Source: Pantoea sp. Eser (GTDB lineage Bacteria; Pseudomonadota; Gammaproteobacteria; Enterobacterales; Enterobacteriaceae). Taken from it: a DNA stretch of 64,000 nt. The stretch spans positions 1 through 64,000 of the forward strand of contig SZZY01000007.1 in the NCBI GenBank assembly GCA_009830035.1, read 5' to 3'. The position numbers were made by a program, and so were the translations under genes. The notes beneath the pieces are model-generated. The model was not told the DNA's origin. It did no database searches and worked only from the letters and a program-made list of their open reading frames with translations. Shown piece by piece: positions 58,043-64,000 of the stretch (position 1 is its first letter; each line of letters begins with the position of its first letter).

Positions 58043-59401
58043 ATGAATAATCTGTCCACCATGCTGAAGGAGATTCAGGGCTACCTTTCGCCGGCCATCA
58101 TCGACTCTGCACAGCGCTGTTCTGACCGTCTGCTGGCGGCGTTACCCGATCGGCAGCAGCTGGAAAATAACCGTGTTCTGCTCGCCTATGGCGGAGGGAA
58201 AGACAGCAGCTACATGGTGGCCTATGTCCGCTATATCCAGGGCATCATCTGGCAGCAGCGCGGTGCCACTTTTCGCCTGCGCGTCAGCACCAATCGCCAT
58301 GCAGCGATGAACGACAGCGTGATGGAGAACATCAACCGGGTTTATCAATCGCTGGCAATGCATGACGATCCGCTGGCTAAATGTCTAGTGGTGGATGGGT
58401 TACAGATTCGTCCTTTCGCCCGGCATCTGCCGATGCCGGAGGCGGTGCGGCAGCAGAATCGCAACGATGTGCTGATGAATGGCCACCGGTTTTGCGCCGA
58501 TGCGTGCTCGACCTTCTGCAACGCCTGCAACCTCAGCATGGTCAACTCATTTGGTGTGGCGGCGGATTACGACAGTGGCGTGGATGTGATCATCACCGGC
58601 GACTCGCCGCAGGAGCAGGCGGCCTATGTTGCCTGGGCGCGCCATCTGTCGCGGCTGTTTGACGCGCCGGTGGCGGATAAAAGCCGCGGCTTTAGCGGCT
58701 TCCTGCAGACGCTGGATGGCGTCGCCGAACGCTATTTCAGCGATATTTACGGTGCCGATCAGCTGACGCCTGCACACCGCATTACCCATCAGCTGGCACG
58801 CGATCCGCTGTTTTTCAATATCTATCAGGACACCGCCTATGAAGCGGGCGCGCACTGGGCGCTGCTCAGCGAATTTATGCGCTTCCGTTTCGATGAGCTG
58901 ATGTTCAGCTTCTCCGAGTCAGACTGTGGCAATCCGACCTTAATGGCCCATCTGCGCGGGCTGCGGGCGGAAACCCTGCTGCAGCGCAACTATGCCGAAG
59001 GGATCCGCGAATATGTGCGCTTTGCCCTCGGCTTAATGGTGAAGAAGGATTTCCCGCCGCAGCTGGTCGACGAAATGGCGGCGCGGTATCAGGATGACGC
59101 TGCGATCCAGCAGCAGCGTCAGCGGGCGGCGACCTTCGCTATTGAGGCGTTCGGTCTCAGTGAAGATCAGCTGATCTGCATGATTTACTCACCGTTCCTC
59201 GCCCACGGGCAACAGCTTAGCCACTGGCTGACCCGCCAGCGGATTGCACTGGATGAGGCGGCGATTCGCGATCTCCTTGACCAGCGCAGTGAAGATAGTG
59301 CGCTGGCGCGCGTACTGCGTTTTGATCCCCATAAAGCGGTGATTCAGGTTAATAACGGTGTGCTGAACGACACCGTGACTGAAGTCATTTCCGGGCGTTA
59401 G
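58043..59401 (+). CDS. PP-loop ATP pyrophosphatase-type enzyme with Cys cluster
   Basis: A 452-residue protein of the adenine-nucleotide alpha-hydrolase (N-type PP-loop) superfamily. The PP-loop is LAYGGGKDSSYMVAYVRY (residues about 48-65). Four cysteines follow as C151-x3-C155-x3-C159-x2-C162 (FCADACSTFCNACNLSM), likely a zinc or Fe-S site, then the second phosphate loop region (DVIITGDSPQEQAAYVAWA). Such enzymes adenylate a carboxyl, amide or base before amidation or thiolation. First gene of the operon and completely intact. It ends in TAG, the only intact gene here to do so. With the class II amidotransferase downstream it could form a split asparagine-synthetase-like pair. Specific reaction unknown. 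Confidence 0.7.
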   Translation: MNNLSTMLKEIQGYLSPAIIDSAQRCSDRLLAALPDRQQLENNRVLLAYGGGKDSSYMVAYVRYIQGIIWQQRGATFRLRVSTNRHAAMNDSVMENINRVYQSLAMHDDPLAKCLVVDGLQIRPFARHLPMPEAVRQQNRNDVLMNGHRFCADACSTFCNACNLSMVNSFGVAADYDSGVDVIITGDSPQEQAAYVAWARHLSRLFDAPVADKSRGFSGFLQTLDGVAERYFSDIYGADQLTPAHRITHQLARDPLFFNIYQDTAYEAGAHWALLSEFMRFRFDELMFSFSESDCGNPTLMAHLRGLRAETLLQRNYAEGIREYVRFALGLMVKKDFPPQLVDEMAARYQDDAAIQQQRQRAATFAIEAFGLSEDQLICMIYSPFLAHGQQLSHWLTRQRIALDEAAIRDLLDQRSEDSALARVLRFDPHKAVIQVNNGVLNDTVTEVISGR

Positions 59402-59418
59402 TCCGGTAAGGCGAGGCG

Positions 59419-60461
59419 ATGAGAAAGATTTTTCTGCAGATTGGCGCGACCCGTGACGGACACAATCTCTACTGTGCGGTGGCGAAGCGCGACGGCTATT
59501 TTACCGTGCTGGCTGAGATGGGCGACTTTGTTGATTACCAGTCGCTGAGCCTGACGCTGCCCTTTGATCTGATCGTTCGCCTTGATCGACCGGAAAACCC
59601 GTGGGAGGTGATCTAGGCTTATCTGCACGCCGGTTTGCTGTCGCATCCGCAGGTGGTGCTGGCCGGTTTTGAAGCCTATAACGCCAGCGCCGGACGGGTA
59701 CGGGAAATGCTGGCCGGACCCGATGCGCCAGCCGGGTTTATACCGCTGGAAAATATGGCCAGCGCATGGCGCTGAAAAAAGCCTGGCCTGCTTTGCCGCA
59801 GCCGGAGTTCCGCTTCTTCGCCTCGCCGCTCAGCATTCTGGATGCGAAGGAGGCGCTGCTCTATCCGTGCGTGGTGAAACCGGTGGATGGCGGCGGCGGT
59901 CTGGGGATCTGGCTGATTGAACGCGCCGATCAGCTGTGTCAGGTGGTGAACAAGCTGGTACAGACCATGAATTACGGCGGACGCGGCTTCAGCGGTTTCA
60001 TTGTCGAGAGCGGGTTATCGGGTGAGGAATTCTCGTTGCAGGGCGTAGTGTATCAGGGACATCCGCAGGCGCTGACCTGCTGCCAGAAAGTGATTGAGCA
60101 GCATCGTGACGCTGAGGGCTGCGTCAGCTTTTACGAGTCGGGACATGTGGTGCTGCCGGCATTTGCCTTCACCGCGCCGCACGCGGTGGGTCAGCTGCGG
60201 TTGCGGCAACCGGCACAGCTGCAGGCGGTCGAGCGCTGGATCAATCAGCATCAGCAGGGCCAGCTGATGCCGACGCTGCGGCTGCCTGCGCTGCAGGTTT
60301 CACCGCGATCGTCGTTATACGCCGATCTGACCCGCCACGCCGGGATTCTGACGACCTTTTGCCTGACCGCGGCGACACGTGAACCGATTCTGGCGGCCTT
60401 TCATCAGGTGATCGCCGCGCAGCCCGCGGCGGCAGGGAGAAACACAGTATGTGCAGAATGA
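59419..60461 (+). pseudogene. ATP-grasp ligase, stop and frameshift
   Basis: ATP-grasp carboxylate-amine ligase type. The N-terminus (MRKIFLQIGATRDGHNLYCAVAKR) is open to TAG at codon 66 (59614-59616, ATCTAGGCT). After NMAS the frame shifts near 59762. The nucleotide-binding part is then open: YPCVVKPVDGGGGLGIWLIE, GFIVESGLSGEEFSLQGVVYQG. Such enzymes form amide or peptide bonds through acyl phosphates, often in small peptide natural products. Its stop overlaps the amidotransferase start by 13 bases, so the pathway genes were one tightly packed operon. Confidence 0.75.
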
Positions 60462-61156
60462 TTCTGGCGCACGGCCGGTTCGACAGCGCCGCCATTCTGG
60501 AGGCGGCGCGCGTCATGAGCTGTGGTGAGAGCGCCGACCACGACGGGCCGATCAAACAGCATCCTAACGGCTGGGGCTGCTTGTGGCTGGAGAAGGGCGA
60601 GATCCGCACCCTGCATGGCACCGGCGCGTTTGCGGACGCGCTGCCGGGCATTGATGTCGATCGGCTGCGCAGCCGCTTTCTGGCGGTACACGTGCGCCAC
60701 GCCACCCTGAGTAAAAATCACGGACTGGAATTCTCGCATCCGCTGTGGCGCAACAGCGCGGGACACCGCTGGTACATGATGCACAACGGTTTTCTGCCGA
60801 CCATTTATCGTCAGCTCGGGCTGGCCGAATCACGCTTCGATTCGGAAGAGTATCTGCGCTATCTGGTCGATCAGATCACCCCGGCTGATTTCACCCGCGA
60901 CTATCTGCGGGCAAAAATGGCCCAGGTTGCGCCAGGCGGCAGTGCAGGCAATGCGATTTTTGTTACCCGCGATAAGGCCCGGGCGTGGCAGTGGCATCCG
61001 CACGACACGCCGTATCCCGACTACTTTACGATGCATTTTCGGCAGCAGGACGATTGTACCCTGATCGCGTCTGAACCGGTGGCAATACCAGGCAGCGCCG
61101 GCAACTGGCGGCGAATGAACAATCATGAACTCTATGAAATACCGTTTAGGGAGTGA
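60449..61156 (+). CDS. Class II glutamine amidotransferase (Ntn hydrolase)
   Basis: A 235-residue intact protein. MCRMILAHGRFD leaves Cys at position 1 after Met removal, the Ntn nucleophile; NGWGCLWLEKGEIR, VHVRHATLSKNHGLEFSHPLW and MMHNGFLPTIYRQLG are the oxyanion and glutamine-binding motifs of the YafJ/EgtC type. The start must be 60449 because Cys has to follow Met. It probably hydrolyses glutamine or a gamma-glutamyl amide. In the operon it could feed ammonia to the PP-loop enzyme or trim a gamma-glutamyl group as EgtC does in ergothioneine synthesis; the sequence does not decide between these. Confidence 0.8.
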   Translation: MCRMILAHGRFDSAAILEAARVMSCGESADHDGPIKQHPNGWGCLWLEKGEIRTLHGTGAFADALPGIDVDRLRSRFLAVHVRHATLSKNHGLEFSHPLWRNSAGHRWYMMHNGFLPTIYRQLGLAESRFDSEEYLRYLVDQITPADFTRDYLRAKMAQVAPGGSAGNAIFVTRDKARAWQWHPHDTPYPDYFTMHFRQQDDCTLIASEPVAIPGSAGNWRRMNNHELYEIPFRE

Positions 61157-61161
61157 GAAAA

Positions 61162-61945
61162 ATGACTATTTTCAATCAGTTCCGCGTGATTAATCCCAAC
61201 ATGTTTGTGGAGTCGACTTGGCTGGATGACATCGTGACGGCCTGCGTGCCGTTGCTGGTGCTGCGCAACTTCCTCACGCCGGACGTCCGCCAGGCGGTGG
61301 TGACCGATCTCCAGCGCTGCCGGGAGAAGATCCGCGTATCCCACTACCCCAACGGTGCGCTTACCACGCTCGGCCCCTATCTGGCCCGGCATACGGCGGC
61401 GCCGGACAACTATTTTACCGAGCTGCGCGACATTCAGCCGTCGCTTAGCACATTGCGCGAACAGATTTGCGACTGGGTACAACATGCGCTGCGGCTGGAG
61501 AGCCTGGGTACCGCGCAGGAGCCGGGCCGGGGTGAGTATGCCGGTTCGATTGTGCGCTTTCATGCCGACGGCGTGGCGAATCCGCTGCATAACGACAATA
61601 TCGTGCGCGATGCTGCCGACAGCGGGCTGGCGGTAACCCAGATCCTGCATCAGCTCAGCTGCGTGGTCTGCCTGCAGGAGTGCAACGCGCGCTGCGCATC
61701 TACAACAAAAAATGGTCGCCGGAGGATGAACAGTTCAAAACCGCCGGTGAGCTGGGTTACCGCAGCGGCGTGGTGTGGCGGGCAGTGAAACCTGCGAGTT
61801 TTCACCGCGCAGCGGCGATATCTACCTGTTTAATCCCGCCTTTTATCATGAAATTGACCGGGTCGAAGGCGATACCCGCATCACCATGGGCTTCTTTTTC
61901 GGCTTGACCGATAAAAAAATGAAGCACGCTATCGCCTGGAGTTAA
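61162..61945 (+). pseudogene. Fe(II)/2-oxoglutarate dioxygenase, frameshifted
   Basis: Start MTIFNQFRVINPNMFVESTWL at 61162 after GGGAG. The cupin-type core is recognisable: HxD iron motif in ANPLHNDNIVRDA, distal His in LFNPAFYHEIDRVEGD and the 2OG-binding Arg in TRITMGFFFG. A frame change with a small loss near 61685 (CLQECN / ALRIYNKKWSPEDEQF) and a second near 61790 break it. Ends KHAIAWS at TAA 61943-61945. Probably hydroxylated an amino-acid substrate in the pathway of this operon. Confidence 0.75.
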
Positions 61946-61974
61946 TCCCGGTTGCGCCAGATAAAGAGAGGGGA

Positions 61975-62475
61975 ATGACGACGTTTGAAAAAATCATCGC
62001 GCTGCTGGATCAGCATCAGGCGAACTATCGGGTGGTAGAGCACCAGGCGGTGGGCTAGGCCGATCTGATCAGTGAGATACGCGGTAACGCGCTCAATCAG
62101 GCGGCCAAAGCGATGGTGCTTGAGGTCAGCATGCCGGAGGGCGCCGATGCGCGTTATCTGCTGGCGATTGTGCCGGGCGATTGCCGGATCAATTTCAAAA
62201 GCGCGGCGCGCGCCATCGGCGGTAAGAAGTCCGCCTTTGCCGCACCGGAGATGGCCCAGGCGCTGACCGACTGCGTAATGGGAGCGGTGCCGCTGTTTAG
62301 TTTTGATGACCGGCTGGCGTTGCGGGTTGATACGCGGCTGCAACAGGTCGGGACGTTATGGTTTAACGCGGGTGCGCTGGATAAGTCGATTGGGCTGGCG
62401 GTAGAGGACTATTTTCGCATTGTCGGTGACGACTGCTGTGCGGATATCGCGACGCCGGTGAAGATCACTGCCTGA
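61975..62475 (+). pseudogene. YbaK/ProX-family aminoacyl-tRNA deacylase, single amber stop
   Basis: A 166-codon member of the YbaK/EbsC trans-editing family, which removes wrong amino acids from tRNA. MTTFEKIIALLDQHQANYRVVEHQAVG is followed by TAG at codon 28 (62056-62058, GGCTAGGCC, expected Gln). The rest is open: NQAAKAMVLEVSMP contains the family Lys, and LPDR-like FDDRLALRVDTRL, WFNAGALDKSIGL are typical. This stop is the only lesion found. Placed between oxygenase and exporter, it may have cleared a toxic amino-acid product from tRNA. Confidence 0.75.
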
Positions 62476-62495
62476 AGCGGCACAAGGAGTATCCG

Positions 62496-63179
62496 ATGTC
62501 GGTAAAAGATATGCTGTTAGCGCTGTGCGTGGTGGTGGCATGGGGCGTCAATTTTGTGGTGATCAAGCTGGGGCTGCAGGGCATGCCGCCCTTTTTACTG
62601 GCCGGGCTACGCTTCAGCCTGGTGGTGTTTCCCGCCATCTTCTTTGTACGTCGTCCGCAGATGATCCCGCTGCGCTGGCTGGTGGTCTACGGGATGACCA
62701 TCAGTTTTGGTCAGTTCGCGTTTCTTTTTCTGGCGATCAAGCTGGGCATGCCCGCCGGTCTGGCGTCGCTGCTGCTGGGCGCACTGCTGTTGGCGGAGAA
62801 GCTGCGCTGGAATCACATAGTCGGGATTATTATCGCCACGCTGGGGATGTTTATGCTGGCCACGGCCGGCATTGAGGGCCAGACCACGGCCGGTATTACG
62901 CTGACGACAGCGCTGTCGTGGGGGTTGGGTAACATCACCAACAAGATCATTATGCGCAACCGCAAGATGCCGATCATGTCGCTGGTGGTCTGGAGCGCGC
63001 TGGTACCGATCGCGCCTTTCTTTGCCTGCTCGCTGCTGTTTGACGGCCAGGCCGCCATCCTCAACAGCCTGCTGCATATCGGGTTACAGACGATACTGGC
63101 GTTAATTTATCTGGCGTTTATCGCCACCATTATAGGCTATGCGATTTGGGGTAACCTGCTGAGCCGCTACGAAACCTGA
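62496..63179 (+). pseudogene. eamA: Amino-acid metabolite exporter EamA, truncated
   Basis: DMT-superfamily exporter. The first half closely matches E. coli EamA (YdeD, exporter of O-acetylserine and cysteine): VVVAWGVNFVVIKLGLQGMPPFLLAGLRF. About 15 residues are missing after GMPAGLASL, where sequence passes directly to LLGALLLAEKLRW. At LLSRYET the next codon is TGA where E. coli has Trp, which removes the last two helices (about 55 residues). It begins 20 bases after the YbaK gene behind AAGGAG. Confidence 0.85.
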
Positions 63180-63196
63180 CGCGGCGTTTGTTCTGA

Positions 63197-63613
63197 TTAT
63201 TTCAGAATCTCAATACGGCGTGGTTTCGCTTCTTCCGGCACCAGGCGTTCAAGATCGATGCTTAACAGACCATTTTCCAGACGGGCATCGCGTACCACAA
63301 TGTGGTCGGCCAGCTGGAATTTACGCTCGAAATTACGCTCGGCGATACCCTGATACAGGTATTTACGTTCGGTCTGCTCTTTCGGATGGGCACCCCGCAC
63401 GATCAGCACGTTATCGTGGGCGGTGATCTCCAGTTCGCTCTGAGAAAAACCGGCCACGGCAATGGTAATGCGATAGTGGTTTTCATCGACCAGCTCGACG
63501 TTGTACGGAGGATAGCCGCCGTTGCTCTGATTTTGATTCGCTTCGAGCAGGTTAAACAGGCGGTCAAAGCCGATGGCAGAACGATAAAGTGGAGAGAGAT
63601 CAAAATTACGCAT
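63197..63613 (-). CDS. ibpA: Small heat-shock protein IbpA
   Basis: A 138-residue Hsp20 chaperone that holds aggregated proteins for ClpB/Dna[25 protein letters not shown] and the alpha-crystallin domain ([40 protein letters not shown]) match E. coli IbpA (137 aa); ends PRRIEILK. The start at 63613 is set by alignment and by the AGGAG eight bases upstream. Intact, with its thermometer and heat-shock promoter kept. ibpB is not next to it; the eamA remnant abuts its 3' end. Confidence 0.95.
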   Translation of the reverse strand: MRNFDLSPLYRSAIGFDRLFNLLEANQNQSNGGYPPYNVELVDENHYRITIAVAGFSQSELEITAHDNVLIVRGAHPKEQTERKYLYQGIAERNFERKFQLADHIVVRDARLENGLLSIDLERLVPEEAKPRRIEILK

Positions 63614-63620
63614 ATTAAGA

Positions 63621-63637
63621 CTCCTGATTTTCAGCAA
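63621..63637 (-). promoter_or_regulatory. ROSE-type RNA thermometer hairpin of ibpA
   Basis: On the minus strand TTGCT-GAAAATC-AGGAG places the ribosome site AGGAG opposite TTGCT, with the G-G mismatch characteristic of ROSE elements (U-G, U-A, G-G, C-G, U-A). The rest of the leader (to about 63720) can form further stems. Confidence 0.82.
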
Positions 63638-63721
63638 GTTTTGGCAACCTTCCACTACGGGACAGGTTTTTGTACGGCACCTCACTGTCCCTTGCGGCAA
63701 CGGTGAGTGCGTCCGTAATCT

Positions 63722-63751
63722 AAAAATGGGTGCCGGACGTCAGCTTTCAAG
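63722..63751 (-). promoter_or_regulatory. Sigma-32 heat-shock promoter of ibpA
   Basis: Minus strand: CTTGAAA (63745-63751), about 13 bases, then CACCCATTTTT (63722-63732). This matches the RpoH consensus CTTGAAA / CCCCATNT. It lies about 110 bases before ibpA, leaving room for the thermometer leader. Confidence 0.85.
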
Positions 63752-63841
63752 GGGAAAAACGCAATTTTTTTCGCCAGATTGAGAAAATGACATACACTCA
63801 GGACTAACTTTGCCGGACCAGAACGGACTTCACCCCAGAGT

Positions 63842-63922
63842 GATGGCGCCGATCGATCTGCTTTTCTCCGCTGCGCTGGATACGCTGTTATTGCCGTGGG
63901 ATTATTATCGCAACTACCAGTG
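63842..63922 (+). pseudogene. yidQ: YidQ/YceK-family lipoprotein, C-terminal remnant
   Basis: The 26 codons from 63842 read MAPIDLLFSAALDTLLLPWD then YYRNYQ and a TGA; DTLLLPWDYYR is the conserved end of the YidQ/YceK (DUF1375) lipoproteins, and yidQ is near ibpA in E. coli. The N-terminal part with lipobox is absent, so this is a remnant. The last 75 bases of the window could encode DSPRERVLQSEKLAHTQEHLAQ, a partial ORF I cannot identify. Confidence 0.65.
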
Positions 63923-64000
63923 ACAGATCGATCGACTCTCCGCGCGAGCGGGTACTGCAAAGCGAGAAGCTGGCGCATACCCAGGAACATCTGGCGCAGG

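Noticed and set aside
58490-58530. Radical SAM motif (C-x3-C-x2-C) in the PP-loop protein
   Set aside because: Cys155, 159 and 162 fit the spacing, but the protein has a PP-loop fold and none of the other radical SAM features; the cysteines more likely bind zinc or a cluster of TtcA type.
58043-62475. 6-thioguanine (ycf) or dapdiamide gene cluster
   Set aside because: The PP-loop gene recalls YcfA, but no Nudix or partner ycf genes are present; dapdiamide clusters lack a PP-loop/YbaK/EamA set. Gene content does not match either.

Overview
The window reads as chromosomal DNA of an enterobacterium of the Erwinia/Pantoea group that is losing genes. Gene order around the origin follows the E. 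coli plan (hsrA-rbs, kup-ravA-viaA, asnC-mioC-oriC-mnmG-rsmG-atp-glmUS-pst). An ovoA gene lies between viaA and asnC; OvoA is characterised from Erwinia tasmaniensis, hence the genus-level guess. Housekeeping genes are intact (whole atp operon, mnmG, rsmG, glmU, glmS, dnaC, dnaT, asnC, mioC, kup). Genes for dispensable uptake, sensing and catabolism are mostly broken by stops, frameshifts, tandem duplications or deletions. This split suits a recently host-restricted lineage, for example a plant- or insect-associated Erwinia symbiont, better than random sequencing error; that is inference.

Layout. 1-150: promoter P1 of an rRNA operon reading out to the left. 0.3-7.1 kb: hsrA and a decayed ribose operon in which only rbsD and rbsB are open, with two RbsR-type operators kept. 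7.1-9.6 kb: ygiW and a broken qseBC. 9.6-17 kb: kup, broken ravA/viaA and ovoA. 17-21.1 kb: asnC, mioC, oriC, mnmG, rsmG. 21.1-32.4 kb: atpIBEFHAGDC, glmU, glmS. 32.4-37.1 kb: pst-phoU behind two intact Pho boxes, with only pstB open. 37.1-47.8 kb: remnants of xylose and other sugar genes, including xylH fused to xylR, an xylA ORF that has lost two metal ligands, and one intact sugar porter. 47.9-49.2 kb: dnaC-dnaT. 49.3-52.3 kb: remnants of a membrane protein, an autotransporter, tag and yiaD. 52.4-56.5 kb: LacI regulators and a ketogluconate (kgu) remnant fused to avtA. 56.5-63.2 kb: a MocR regulator divergent from an operon of a PP-loop enzyme, an ATP-grasp ligase, a class II glutamine amidotransferase, an Fe(II)/2OG oxygenase, a YbaK-like tRNA-editing protein and an EamA exporter. 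63.2-64 kb: ibpA with a ROSE thermometer and heat-shock promoter, then a yidQ-like remnant.

Two things stand out. First, the 58.0-63.2 kb operon looks like a small biosynthetic pathway for a modified amino acid or dipeptide, with a tRNA-editing protein as possible self-protection; I do not recognise it as a described system. Second, the damage has a signature: CTAG, normally very rare in enterobacteria, occurs about 42 times by eye. Ten of fifteen in-frame TAG stops lie in CTAGG, the product expected from deamination of Dcm-methylated CCAGG without Vsr repair. Single-base losses in homopolymers and short tandem duplications add a slippage component.
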